Shown here: positions 1-8,139 of the stretch, piece after piece
How the letters are laid out: each line of letters begins with the position of its first letter
Numbering within the stretch: position 1 is the stretch's first letter
NCBI RefSeq assembly: GCF_013184495.1
Contig: NZ_JAAOIY010000001.1
Span: forward strand, 496,001-560,000
Direction of reading: 5' to 3'
DNA: 64,000 bases
DNA from: Sporosarcina jiandibaonis
GTDB taxonomy: Bacteria; Bacillota; Bacilli; Bacillales_A; Planococcaceae
Program-made: the position numbers and the translations under genes
The notes under the pieces: generated by a model
Databases searched by the model: none
The model's input: the letters and a program-made list of their open reading frames with translations, nothing else
Told to the model about the DNA's origin: nothing

Positions 1-171
1 TGTCACGTCAGAAATCCCCCATGCGTCAATTAATGATGGGACGACAGCACCGTAAATCACCATATCGTATCCATCAAATAAAATAATGAGAAAAAGCATC
101 AGTGCTAACAGTAAGTGGAAAGAATGAACACGGCTTTTATCAATTACTTGCATTGGATTAATTGATTTCAT
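1..171 (-). CDS. MFS transporter, aromatic acid/H+ symporter type (N-terminal part only)
   Basis: The frame runs off the left edge, so only the first 57 residues are present. They start MKSINPMQVID, followed by a hydrophobic first helix and the segment LFDGYDMVIYGAVVPSLI. An Asp-Gly-Tyr-Asp motif at the end of helix 1 is typical of the aromatic acid:H+ symporter branch of the major facilitator superfamily (BenK/PcaK type). The ATG at 169-171 is preceded by a good AGGAG ribosome binding site at about 182-186. By family it would import benzoate- or hydroxybenzoate-like acids across the cytoplasmic membrane. The actual substrate cannot be read from this fragment. A catabolite-repression site lies upstream. 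Confidence 0.8.
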   Translation of the reverse strand, partial: MKSINPMQVIDKSRVHSFHLLLALMLFLIILFDGYDMVIYGAVVPSLIDAWGISDVT

Positions 172-330
172 GAAATAAACTCCTTTTGTAGTACTATTAT
201 TTTTATATCTGGGTATTTCATTGGCTGCCGAGTGGGCAGATTTACAAATTAGGTAAGCACTTTTAAATGCTTTCATAAATGAAGAAACTTCAATATTAAA
301 TAAGCCTAACACCAAAGAATCCGAAAGCTC

Positions 331-345
331 TGATTCGCAGAATCA
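331..345. repeat. Inverted repeat, possible operator
   Basis: TGATTC-GCA-GAATCA is a perfect 6-bp inverted repeat with a 3-bp centre. It lies just downstream of the probable promoter of the MFS transporter, where a repressor could sit. No regulator gene is visible next to it, so the role is inference. Confidence 0.4.
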
Positions 346-346
346 A

Positions 347-374
347 ATAATATTATGAAAGCGTTTACACGCAA
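347..374 (-). promoter_or_regulatory. Probable SigA promoter of the MFS transporter gene
   Basis: On the minus strand TTGCGT (369-374) and TATTAT (347-352) are separated by 16 bp. This would give a leader of about 170 nt before the transporter start. The cre-like site at 356-369 covers the spacer. Neither box is perfect. Confidence 0.4.
356..369. promoter_or_regulatory. cre site (CcpA binding), candidate
   Basis: TGAAAGCGTTTACA fits the classical catabolite-responsive element TGWNANCGNTNWCA at every defined position. It overlaps the spacer of the probable transporter promoter, a position at which CcpA would repress transcription. The match is seen; binding and repression are inferred. Confidence 0.6.
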
Positions 375-420
375 CCGGCTAAGTGAAGAGTTTAATTGGA
401 AAAGTTTCTTAGGAGCAATC

Positions 421-438
421 ATATATCATTTGATATAT
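421..438. repeat. Perfect 8-bp inverted repeat
   Basis: ATATATCA-TT-TGATATAT is a perfect palindrome in the 535-bp gap between the MFS gene (ends at 171) and spoIIP (707). Apart from this repeat, the cre/promoter region and the structured stretch at 612-683, I see nothing convincing in that gap. It could be an operator for an unknown regulator. Confidence 0.4.
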
Positions 439-611
439 GTTAGCAAGCGAAATTTAGAATCATTTCTATAGTCCGTATACACTGAGTCTTCCGCCTCCAT
501 CTTCTAAATTGGAATAAAGTCCTCTTTCTTTTTATTAAATAATTTAAGATATGAAGTATTAACCCTAGGCAGAGTTTAACTCTAATAATTTCATTCAGGA
601 AAACAAGAAAA

Positions 612-683
612 ACGCCAACCAGACTCTGTAGTCGTTTTGAACGCATCTCATGCGGTCAAAAATACAACTGGTCTAATCGGCGT
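612..683 (-). terminator. Structured region, probable terminator of gpr-spoIIP
   Basis: On the minus strand ACGCC (679-683) and ACCAG (68 bp downstream of the spoIIP frame side, 668-672) can pair with CTGGT and GGCGT at 612-622. They enclose an inner hairpin CGCAT-CTC-ATGCG at 642-654. A T-rich stretch (GTTTTTCTTGTTTT) follows the outer arm. The outer stem has a bulge, so this is a likely but imperfect terminator. Confidence 0.45.
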
Positions 684-706
684 AACATTATCTAGTAATC
701 TATTCT

Positions 707-1522
707 TCAATCTGAACTATTGTCGTTTGACAATATCGTTGCTATTGCTGAGGCAATAACAGAAACTGTACGATTCAACTCCGCTTCACTATTTCCTATT
801 CCACCTAATTCAATCAGAACAATTGACGGGTGAAGATCTTGATTATATTTCCCGTCAACGCCCGCCCCGCCTTTCGGGATTATACTTCTTGTAATTCCGG
901 GAACTAGCTTTTCCATTTCATCTTTTATTTGTTGAGTTAATGCACGATTATGTTTATGATTCGGATGCTCCATCCCGACTACGAATGCAACTTTCGCATA
1001 CTTTTCACCTTGATAAACCGCAGTCGTTTTATCCGCCCCAACCGAATCTCTGTGCATATCAATAATTAGATCATAGTCGACCTCTTTAATTTTTTCCTCC
1101 ACGTATGGACGGATTGATTTGTATGCTTGATTAAAAGTCATGCCACGCCTATTTAGTTCAGCCATATTATCAATAGGCAAAATATCTGTTTGAATTTCAT
1201 TAAATGCAAGCTGGGTTTTTAACTTTTCTCCGAACTTAGCGATATTTTCCGACTGATGTGATACTGAAATTTTTCCATTCTTCTCTTTAGTCACTGGTTT
1301 GTACGCTTCGTGATTATGCGTAAAGTAAAGGAGTGCCTTCTTTTCCACGGTTTCAGCCTCTTGTTTTTTCCCTTCAAAAACATTGGATGCATAAACGATA
1401 ACAGGCTCGTTTATAAGCTTAGGCGTATTTGCCGATTCGCTGTCAGGAAGGAACTGTATAAATACCGGGAATAAGAATAAAAATAGAATTAGAGAGCTCC
1501 AAATCTTTAGTGTTTTTTTCAA
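707..1522 (-). CDS. spoIIP: Stage II sporulation protein P, septal peptidoglycan hydrolase
   Basis: SpoIIP is an amidase/endopeptidase that, with SpoIID and SpoIIM, removes septal wall and drives forespore engulfment. The 271-residue product has an N-terminal hydrophobic segment (about residues 7-25) that would anchor it in the mother-cell membrane. Family motifs follow: FTHNHEAY, IIDMHRDS and IELGGIGNSEAE, which include the zinc-binding His and Glu. It is clearly shorter than B. subtilis SpoIIP (about 400 residues); the missing part is the N-terminal extension between anchor and catalytic domain. Translation starts at TTG, 5 nt after a GGAGGGAT ribosome binding site. It follows gpr with a 50-bp gap, the conserved gpr-spoIIP arrangement. 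Confidence 0.9.
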   Translation of the reverse strand: MKKTLKIWSSLILFLFLFPVFIQFLPDSESANTPKLINEPVIVYASNVFEGKKQEAETVEKKALLYFTHNHEAYKPVTKEKNGKISVSHQSENIAKFGEKLKTQLAFNEIQTDILPIDNMAELNRRGMTFNQAYKSIRPYVEEKIKEVDYDLIIDMHRDSVGADKTTAVYQGEKYAKVAFVVGMEHPNHKHNRALTQQIKDEMEKLVPGITRSIIPKGGAGVDGKYNQDLHPSIVLIELGGIGNSEAELNRTVSVIASAIATILSNDNSSD

Positions 1523-1572
1523 ATTGCATCCCTCCGTTCTCCAACTATATGCTTTGGAAAACGAATCAATGC

Positions 1573-2610
1573 CTATTTTTTAATGCGTTCAACCCATCCA
1601 GATAAGGAACTCGATAGAGCGTCTGCGTATAACGTTACCCAAGAGTCAATTTCTTTTGGCGATATAAATGTTCTTAACTCTTGTGTCGTTAAAACTTCTT
1701 CAAACAATTTTACACGATCTTCATGGGACCATTCTGACCACTCGCCAAAAATCGGTCGCAATGTTGAACGATCTGCTTCTTTATTGGCGGAATGCAACCA
1801 TGGAGTGACAGACAATCTAGACGAAGGGCTATTCTCTTCTTCGATTTTGGATGCTATATAACCAAACATACGGTCAATGGCATCTGCTACAAGCACAGGC
1901 CCATCGACAACAGTCGGGATACCTATTGCGATAACGGGCAATCCAAGCGTTTCCTTAGAAAGTTCCTTGCGGCTATTTCCAACACCCGACCCTGGGTGAA
2001 TACCTGTATCCGTCAATTGAATCGTTCTGCAAAGTCGCGATGAATCACGAGCCGCAAGGGCATCAATGACGATCAACAAACTCGGTTTGATCTCTGCCAC
2101 GATTGCCTTTACAAAATCGGCTGTTTCTAAACCCGTTTGAACAGTAACGCCCGGTGCATAAACATAAATTTCACTTCCATCCTCTGAATAGTAATCAGGG
2201 ACAATTTCTTGTAATTTGTCAATCAATATAGGGCCGACCGCATCAGGCGTTACATCCCGATTTCCTAATCCGATAAATAAAATCTTTCCTTTTACGATAG
2301 AAGGTTCATGTTTTAGAATATCGTCCAATTTTTCAATTAATACATTCGATAAAGTATTTATCTCTTCCGCGTCTTGAATAGTCAGTGTCGGAACTGTCAA
2401 AGTCACGTATGTGCCTTTTTTCTTTCCAATTCGTTCTTCACCGACTTCATCAACTTTAACTTCTGTTACAATGATTCTTCCTTGTCGCGTTTCATTAAAA
2501 TCAATCCCGTTCGCTTCTTTAAGTCGATTCTCTTCTGATTCCGTTTGATGCCGAACCATTTCTTCATTTTCAACAAGAAGGTCCGTTCGATAGTAATCAA
2601 GATTACTCAT
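1573..2610 (-). CDS. gpr: Germination protease, processes small acid-soluble spore proteins
   Basis: GPR is the aspartic-type endopeptidase (family A25) made as a zymogen in the forespore. It degrades SASPs early in germination to release amino acids and expose DNA. The 345-residue product carries the family blocks GKILFIGLGNRDVTPDAVGP, IVIDALAARD and ELSKETLGLPVIAIGIPTVVD. The N-terminal region around residues 1-16 would be the propeptide. ATG follows GAGGTGA. It is divergent from rpsT and co-directional with spoIIP, as in B. subtilis. A SigG promoter would be expected upstream, but I could only find a weak TGAATA at 2669-2674 without a good -10. Confidence 0.95.
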   Translation of the reverse strand: MSNLDYYRTDLLVENEEMVRHQTESEENRLKEANGIDFNETRQGRIIVTEVKVDEVGEERIGKKKGTYVTLTVPTLTIQDAEEINTLSNVLIEKLDDILKHEPSIVKGKILFIGLGNRDVTPDAVGPILIDKLQEIVPDYYSEDGSEIYVYAPGVTVQTGLETADFVKAIVAEIKPSLLIVIDALAARDSSRLCRTIQLTDTGIHPGSGVGNSRKELSKETLGLPVIAIGIPTVVDGPVLVADAIDRMFGYIASKIEEENSPSSRLSVTPWLHSANKEADRSTLRPIFGEWSEWSHEDRVKLFEEVLTTQELRTFISPKEIDSWVTLYADALSSSLSGWVERIKK

Positions 2611-2749
2611 TAAATCACCTCGTCTGTAGTTTGTACGAAGTGTGCCGCAAATATTCTTTTTGTTAAATTATTCAAGCCGTTCATTAATTGTTTTTAATAG
2701 CCAAAACAACTAAACAAAACTTATGATGCCATTTCTCAAGATTTTTTTA

Positions 2750-2778
2750 TTGCAATTTTACTCTTAATTTGTTAAAAT
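2750..2778 (+). promoter_or_regulatory. SigA promoter of rpsT
   Basis: TTGCAA (2750-2755), a 17-bp spacer and TAAAAT (2773-2778) form a near-consensus vegetative promoter. The transcript would begin near 2785, leaving a leader of about 70 nt before the rpsT start. Confidence 0.7.
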
Positions 2779-2852
2779 TACTGATGTTATGGAAGAGGAT
2801 TCGATCTTATGAATGAATGCTTTTGCCCTACCTGAAATTGGAGGTGAATGAT

Positions 2853-3107
2853 TTGCCAAATATTAAATCAGCGATTAAAAGCGTAAAACAAAACGCAAGT
2901 AAAAACGAACGTAATTCACATGCTAAAGCAACAATGCGTTCTGCTATTCGTAAAGCTGAACAAGCTATTGAAAACAAAGAAGAAAACACGACTGAAGTTG
3001 TACGACATGCAATTAAACTAATGGACACTGCTGCACGTAAAGGCCTAATCCATAAAAATAATGCTTCACGCCAAAAAGCGCGTCTAACAAAGAAAGCAGC
3101 ACTATAA
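2853..3107 (+). CDS. rpsT: 30S ribosomal protein S20
   Basis: S20 binds the 5' domain of 16S rRNA early in small-subunit assembly. The 84-residue, Lys/Arg/Ala-rich product begins PNIKSAIKSVKQ after the initiator, the standard S20 N-terminus. It is helical throughout and ends KKAAL. The frame stays open upstream to 2817, but the start is the TTG at 2853, because a strong GGAGGTGA lies 6-12 nt before it and because homologues start there. An rpsT gene with TTG is notable: inefficient initiation codons on rpsT are associated with autoregulation by S20 in E. coli. It diverges from gpr and ends at a bidirectional terminator shared with holA. Confidence 0.96.
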   Translation: MPNIKSAIKSVKQNASKNERNSHAKATMRSAIRKAEQAIENKEENTTEVVRHAIKLMDTAARKGLIHKNNASRQKARLTKKAAL

Positions 3108-3120
3108 TCACATGCAATAG

Positions 3121-3150
3121 AAAGACCGTCCTTCGATAAGGACGGTCTTT
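3121..3150. terminator. Bidirectional terminator between rpsT and holA
   Basis: AAAGACCGTCC and GGACGGTCTTT form an 11-bp perfect stem with an 8-nt loop. T-rich tails exist on the plus strand (TTTTCTTATTT), and the A-run serves the minus strand. Confidence 0.85.
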
Positions 3151-3157
3151 TCTTATT

Positions 3158-4174
3158 TCATGCACGCAATGGATCCATTAAAAACAATTCCAATACACGT
3201 TCGCGTTTCCCGCTTGTCGACTTCAACTTATAATCAATAGCAGCAAGCTCTTTAATAATGGTTAACAACCGATTCTCATTCGGGATATTTCGATTTTCCA
3301 GCATTAGTTTTACCCGATAGGGATGAACTTGCAGGGTTTTAGCAATTTGTTGTTGCTGATATCCTTTTTTGCGCAATGATTGAACATGTATCATCAACCG
3401 AATATGCCCAGCAATTAATGAGGTTAACATAATAGGTTCTTCACCATTTCGAAGTAAATCATGGTAAATCGAAATAGTTTTACCGATATTTCCTGATACA
3501 TATGAATCTGTTAATCTAAAAACATCCATTTCTGGAGTTCTAGGGACGAGCAATTCAATTAGGTTATCCGTTATTTCGCCTGTCCCGCCTAAGTAGGTTG
3601 CCATCTTGTTAATCTCGGCTGATAAAGCCAAAAGACTATCCCCCGACATATTAACGAGGCCTTGGGCAGTTTCAGCAGTAATGTGAACGCCATTCACCTT
3701 GGCTTGGTGTTGAATCCAGGTTAATAAGTCTCTTCCTTGCAGTCGATTGGCCTCAATTACTGTCGCAGTTTTCCTCATTTTCTTCGTTATTCTCTTTCGT
3801 CCATCTAAATTTTCAAAAGGAGCTATAAAAACAACAGTTGCAGTCGGAGAAGGATTATCAAGCCAATTTTCCAGTAATTCAATGTTATGCTCAACCGTAT
3901 TTCTCTTTCTATCTTGTCCGCTTAAAAATGATGCATTGCTAGCAATAATCAATTTATGATCTTGCAAAAATGGCAATGTATCGGCTTCCTCGATTACTGT
4001 CTCTACTTCTGTTTCTTCGAGATCGAAACGAATGACCGAATTTTCATCAATATCTGGTATAGCCTTAATTAACCGCTCAATTGTCGAATCAAAAATATGT
4101 TGTTCTATGCCCATTAGTAAATAAACGGGATCGATTTTTCCCGAAGCAATATTTTTCCAAGTTGCATTCGCCAT
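3158..4174 (-). CDS. holA: DNA polymerase III delta subunit
   Basis: The delta subunit is the wrench of the clamp loader: it opens the beta sliding clamp so that it can be placed on DNA. The 338-residue protein matches the YqeN/HolA family, with the start MANATWKNIASGKIDPVYLLMG and a C-terminal collar domain (AGHIRLMIHVQSLRKKGY...LLTIIKELAAIDYKLKSTSG). Delta lacks a functional Walker A loop, and none is seen here. ATG is preceded by GAGGTGA. It lies convergent to rpsT and downstream of the comE operon, exactly as yqeN does in B. subtilis. Confidence 0.93.
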   Translation of the reverse strand: MANATWKNIASGKIDPVYLLMGIEQHIFDSTIERLIKAIPDIDENSVIRFDLEETEVETVIEEADTLPFLQDHKLIIASNASFLSGQDRKRNTVEHNIELLENWLDNPSPTATVVFIAPFENLDGRKRITKKMRKTATVIEANRLQGRDLLTWIQHQAKVNGVHITAETAQGLVNMSGDSLLALSAEINKMATYLGGTGEITDNLIELLVPRTPEMDVFRLTDSYVSGNIGKTISIYHDLLRNGEEPIMLTSLIAGHIRLMIHVQSLRKKGYQQQQIAKTLQVHPYRVKLMLENRNIPNENRLLTIIKELAAIDYKLKSTSGKRERVLELFLMDPLRA

Positions 4175-4336
4175 TTCTTCACCTCTAGTAACTATGTATT
4201 ATTAAGTATACATTAATAAAAGTATCTGTTTGAACAAATTGTGTCATTTCTCAAGGATTGTTGGATAAAAGATGATAAACATAGATTTTTCCCCCGGAAT
4301 CAATTATACTATAAATGATATATGGGAGGTGTAGCA

Positions 4337-4471
4337 ATGAATGAGTTTGAACATGATGTACAGTCAAAACGAAATGATTTCGTTGATTCGGCCGTCGGCT
4401 TTGTCGTAGCATTTGTAGCCTTCTCTGCTATTTTTGTTATTGCTACAGTTATTGACTTTATAGCAAGTTAA
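4337..4471 (+). CDS. yqzM: YqzM family small membrane protein
   Basis: This 44-residue protein starts MNEFEHDVQSKRNDF and has one membrane segment (about residues 19-40, AVGFVVAFVAFSAIFVIATVI). The N-terminus MNEFE..VQSKRND is the signature of B. subtilis YqzM, which sits at the same place between comEC and holA. Its function is unknown to me. A GGGAGGTG ribosome binding site at 4323-4330 lies 7 nt before the ATG. It is on the opposite strand to both neighbours and ends in a terminator shared with comEC. Confidence 0.9.
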   Translation: MNEFEHDVQSKRNDFVDSAVGFVVAFVAFSAIFVIATVIDFIAS

Positions 4472-4483
4472 TATTTTCAAGCG

Positions 4484-4527
4484 AAAAACGGACATGCTTT
4501 CCTTTACGGAATTGCTCGTCCGTTTTT
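4484..4527. terminator. Terminator for yqzM (and comEC from the other side)
   Basis: AAAAACGGAC (4484-4493) pairs with GTCCGTTTTT (4518-4527). The 24-nt loop is long. The right arm is followed by T residues on the plus strand, and the A-run before the left arm can serve as the U-tract for the minus strand. It touches the comEC stop codon. Confidence 0.75.
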
Positions 4528-6737
4528 TATTTTGAAGATGATGTAACTGAATATTGACCGTCTCTCACTATAATAATAATTGAACCATTTTTAGAGGTTT
4601 CCAGTACCGGGGTATTGTATTTTGAAAATATATCGAGTACCACGGGATGAGGATGCCCATACATATTTTTACAGCCGGCTGAGATGATTGCTAATTCAGG
4701 TCGGAGAAAGTCGATAAACTGATCAGAACTCGACGTTTTACTCCCATGGTGCCCGACTTTTACTATCATCTTCCCAAAATCATTCGTCTTATTTCTTCTT
4801 AAAATTTTTTCTTCCGATTCAGCTTCTATATCACCGGTGAATAAAAATGACAGACTTGCAGTTCTCATTAATAAAACGAGAGAACTATTATTTCCGGCAT
4901 AATCGCCTTTTGGCGGGTTGACATATTCAAAAAATATGTGATTATCCCCCCAGAAAACACCCTCTTCCACTTCAATGAAAGGAATATTTTTGATTTCGGC
5001 TATATGATTAAGATCTTCCATCTCAAGTTCCATTCGACTGCCAGGAGATATATGAATTTCACCGACTCGAATTTCTTCCAGCACTTCGTCCGCTCCTTCC
5101 ATATGATCCGAATCGGCATGTGAAATGATTAGTTTATCAATTTTAGAAATTCCGCGCCCCCTCAAATAAGGAACCACAATTTGGCGTCCTACTTCAAACT
5201 GTTTGCCGGGCATTTTCCAATTATCATTTCCAAATGTTACTGATCCTCCCGTATCGATTACATAAACAGCGCGCCTGTGAGGCAATTCAATTACTATGCT
5301 GTCTCCTTGACCTACATCCAGGTAGGTGACGCGCAAAGAGCTATCTAAATAAGGCAGGAAATGGATTAATAGTGCGGGGACTAGGACATATGCCAATGAA
5401 CGCAATAAGTTTTTTCCTTCTTCATACCGTAGAAAAAATATTAAAACGCCAATGACAGCAAAAACACCTTCGACAGCTCCCGGCTTCCCCGGTGTCCATA
5501 GCTGATACGGAATTGAAGAAATCCAACTTGTGCATATGAGAATATACTCTCTGAATGGTTCATAAAGAGTAAACAAGCTATGCGCAAATGCAGGGAAAAT
5601 GACTGTCATAATAAGCAATATTATATTCATTGGTAAAATAATAACTGAATAAATCGGAACATAAAACAGATTCACGATAAATGATGACAAGGAGAGTTCA
5701 TGAAAATGTAACAACAAGATCGGATAGAGGGATAATTGGCTAATTAAAGTGACTATAAATGAAACCTTGATAACGGAATTTGTTTTAGATAATATTTTTG
5801 AAGATAAAACCAATGATAATGCTGCTAAATAAGATAATTGGAAACCAGGTTGAAAAAGAACGAAAGGCTCATGCCAAATGAACATAATTGCACTTAACGC
5901 GATTGCATTATCCAATCTGATTTTCACGCGGCCAAAAGTTGTTAATAAGACAAAAACTGTCACAGATACCGCACGCCATACAGAAGGGGCTCCCCCCGCC
6001 AGTATTGCATAAATCGGTAAAAGGAAAATGAGTAACAGATTCAAGGTTTCTCTCCGTAAATTTAGGCGAAGTAGAAGTTCTCGCAACATGAAGGTTAATA
6101 GTCCTACATGAAGGCCAGAAATTGCAAACAAATGTGTAATGCCAAGCCTGCGCAAGACCCTGCCCTCGTCATCAGTCATCCCGGTTCGATCGCCGATCAA
6201 CAGGGCTTCTGCTTCGGTAATTAGTGATTCTGGAAATTCATTTTGAATATGCCGCTTAACTGTTCGTCTATATGCAGCCAGACGAGAATAGAGTGTGTTC
6301 TTAACTTCAATTTGTAAAATGGCTTCCGATTCAAATATTCCGGATGCACCATACATTTCCAAATATTTATCCATGCTGAAGGAATATTCATGTGAAGGAA
6401 TATCGGGTGTTAGATATTCGCCTGTCAGCGTAAAGCGTACGGATGGTAAATTGAGTTGTTTGAATTTATTTTTTTCGTCTTCAGACTCAAATCGATAAAT
6501 GGCATAAACCGATTTTCCATTAATTGTTTTAGCAAGACCTTTTATAGAACCGCCATCAATTTTTGCGGTGTCGGACCATGTTAAGGTTTCTGTTTCGATT
6601 CCGCTGTTAATCATTTCTGGGAGTGTAGCTGAAAAATACAAATAAGAGAAAAAAGCAGCTATAACTGCGAGGATAGGTGTGAGGAAATCTTCTTTTCTGC
6701 GAAAAAAGATAGGGAGTAAAACAATATTAACAAACAA
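4527..6737 (-). CDS. comEC: ComEC, DNA-uptake channel protein
   Basis: ComEC forms the inner-membrane channel for single-stranded DNA during transformation. From N to C the product shows membrane segments, a DUF4131-type OB-like domain, the Competence transmembrane domain (HLFAISGLHVGLLT near residue 200, GGAPSVWRA near 250), and a C-terminal metallo-beta-lactamase domain with HADSDHMEGAD (about 539) and VGHHGSKTSS. The given start is a TTG at 6735-6737 with no clear ribosome binding site. The frame stays open for 31 more codons up to 6830, encoding a convincing hydrophobic N-terminus (NRISFIYIAIPVAVSAFAAYG), but that stretch has no ATG, GTG or TTG. The true start is therefore uncertain. It overlaps the end of comEB if the longer form is used. 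Confidence 0.9.
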   Translation of the reverse strand: MFVNIVLLPIFFRRKEDFLTPILAVIAAFFSYLYFSATLPEMINSGIETETLTWSDTAKIDGGSIKGLAKTINGKSVYAIYRFESEDEKNKFKQLNLPSVRFTLTGEYLTPDIPSHEYSFSMDKYLEMYGASGIFESEAILQIEVKNTLYSRLAAYRRTVKRHIQNEFPESLITEAEALLIGDRTGMTDDEGRVLRRLGITHLFAISGLHVGLLTFMLRELLLRLNLRRETLNLLLIFLLPIYAILAGGAPSVWRAVSVTVFVLLTTFGRVKIRLDNAIALSAIMFIWHEPFVLFQPGFQLSYLAALSLVLSSKILSKTNSVIKVSFIVTLISQLSLYPILLLHFHELSLSSFIVNLFYVPIYSVIILPMNIILLIMTVIFPAFAHSLFTLYEPFREYILICTSWISSIPYQLWTPGKPGAVEGVFAVIGVLIFFLRYEEGKNLLRSLAYVLVPALLIHFLPYLDSSLRVTYLDVGQGDSIVIELPHRRAVYVIDTGGSVTFGNDNWKMPGKQFEVGRQIVVPYLRGRGISKIDKLIISHADSDHMEGADEVLEEIRVGEIHISPGSRMELEMEDLNHIAEIKNIPFIEVEEGVFWGDNHIFFEYVNPPKGDYAGNNSSLVLLMRTASLSFLFTGDIEAESEEKILRRNKTNDFGKMIVKVGHHGSKTSSSDQFIDFLRPELAIISAGCKNMYGHPHPVVLDIFSKYNTPVLETSKNGSIIIIVRDGQYSVTSSSK

Positions 6738-6814
6738 CAGATATACCGATCCGTATGCCGCAAATGCGGATACGGCAACCGGTATGGCAATATAAATAAA
6801 ACTTATTCGATTTA

Positions 6815-7378
6815 TTAAGTCCCGAATAGTTCATCCACCCTTTTCAGTAAGGGCATCAAGTCTTTTTCATCTGCTCCCAGTTCATGTAGTGATTTTAGCA
6901 TATCGTTAATTAAATTTAACTTCGCATCGCCGGAGAAATCAATTTTCGTTTCATCAAAAGGAATATGTTGAACCGTAACGCCGGATTGCTCAAACAACTT
7001 AATGGCATACTCATGATTCCGATAATCCGCTGCATAATACACGCTTTTCACACCAGCCTGAATAATGGCTTTTGAGCATTGCAAACAGGGGAAATGAGTA
7101 ACATACAAAGTTGAGTCAGCGGCTGGAATGCCATACTTTGAACATTGCAAGAGAGCATTCATTTCTGCATGAATGGTTCGAATACAATGATTCTCGACGA
7201 CATAGCATCCGTGATCAATGCAATGGTCGCCCCCTGAAATGGAGCCATTATAGCCCCCGGCAATAATTCGATTGTCTCTGACAATGATTGCGCCAACTGC
7301 AAGTCTAGTACAAGTACTTCTTAATGCTAAAAAATGACACTGAGCCATAAAAAACTGATCCCATGTAATTCGCTCCAT
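6815..7378 (-). CDS. comEB: ComEB, dCMP deaminase family protein
   Basis: The 187-residue product is a cytidine/deoxycytidylate deaminase. The zinc site is visible as HAEMNAL (about residue 70) and PCLQC (about residue 97). A dCMP deaminase makes dUMP for thymidylate synthesis. In B. subtilis ComEB lies in the comE operon, but its deaminase activity is not obviously needed for DNA uptake. ATG follows CGGAGG by 7 nt. It is second in comEA-comEB-comEC. Confidence 0.93.
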   Translation of the reverse strand: MERITWDQFFMAQCHFLALRSTCTRLAVGAIIVRDNRIIAGGYNGSISGGDHCIDHGCYVVENHCIRTIHAEMNALLQCSKYGIPAADSTLYVTHFPCLQCSKAIIQAGVKSVYYAADYRNHEYAIKLFEQSGVTVQHIPFDETKIDFSGDAKLNLINDMLKSLHELGADEKDLMPLLKRVDELFGT

Positions 7379-7418
7379 ATGAATGCCTCCGAAAATAGTA
7401 GTAGTAAACTTCTAATCT

Positions 7419-8093
7419 TTAGTCGACTTTTATTTGATGTTCAAGTTTTTCGAATGTCTTTTTCCCGATTCCCGAAACATCCATAATCGATTCCGGTGAA
7501 CTGAATGGTCCATGCTCATCTCGATGATTAATAATTGCTGAGGCTTTTGCTGGACCGATTCCATTTATCGTCATCAGTAAACTTTCATCTGCTGTATTAA
7601 TGTTAACCAAACCGTCATTATTTTGCGGATTTTGCTGCGAAATTAAACTGATTTCACTTTCTAAAAGTTCTTCACCTACAAGAGGTATATAAATAAGTAG
7701 TTCATCTGTCAGTTTCATAGCATGGTTTAATAAACGCGAATCAGCGTCAGGTAAATAACCGCCTGCTGCATTGATTGCATCAATAACACGGCTCCCCGCT
7801 TCCATTGTATAGACGCCGGGATGTCGAACTGCACCTTTTACATCAATCATGATAACAGCGGGCAATAATTCCGCTTCCTTTTCTTCTTTACTGTCTTCAA
7901 TATCTGCATTATTTACTTCATTTAAAGGATTTTGTTCGCTTAAGACAAGTTGTCCTTTGTCTGCTTGCCCATGGGGGATGAGCAAAAAAGCGACGATCAC
8001 AGCGATTGCTGCCATAGGGAATAGAAACTTGCGCCAATTATCGGATACAAATGATAGAAACAGCACTTTCACCCTTTCTAGCAAGGTATCCAT
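7419..8093 (-). CDS. comEA: ComEA, DNA receptor for transformation
   Basis: ComEA is the membrane-anchored receptor that binds incoming double-stranded DNA. The 224-residue product has an N-terminal membrane helix (about residues 21-40) and an acidic linker rich in Glu/Asp/Ala. An SLBB-like domain follows (VDVKGAVRHPGVYTM), then a C-terminal helix-hairpin-helix pair (VNINTADESLLMTINGIGPAKASAIINHR; ISGIGKK-like VSGIGKKTF), which is the DNA-binding element. The ATG at 8091-8093 has no clear ribosome binding site. A GTG at codon 10 (8064-8066) is preceded by AAAGGG and could be the real start. comER, which separates yqeM from comEA in B. subtilis, is absent. Confidence 0.93.
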   Translation of the reverse strand: MDTLLERVKVLFLSFVSDNWRKFLFPMAAIAVIVAFLLIPHGQADKGQLVLSEQNPLNEVNNADIEDSKEEKEAELLPAVIMIDVKGAVRHPGVYTMEAGSRVIDAINAAGGYLPDADSRLLNHAMKLTDELLIYIPLVGEELLESEISLISQQNPQNNDGLVNINTADESLLMTINGIGPAKASAIINHRDEHGPFSSPESIMDVSGIGKKTFEKLEHQIKVD

Positions 8094-8139
8094 ATGGAGT
8101 CCATTCTACTATATATGAAAATCCATAATTTTAAAAGAG

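Noticed and set aside
440..646. Minus-strand 68-codon frame between the MFS gene and spoIIP
   Set aside because: No ribosome binding site, no recognisable family, and it overlaps the structured region after spoIIP. Composition looks like AT-rich noise.
2660..2700. SigG promoter of gpr
   Set aside because: TGAATA is present at 2669-2674 on the minus strand, but no CATAMTA-like -10 occurs at the right distance.
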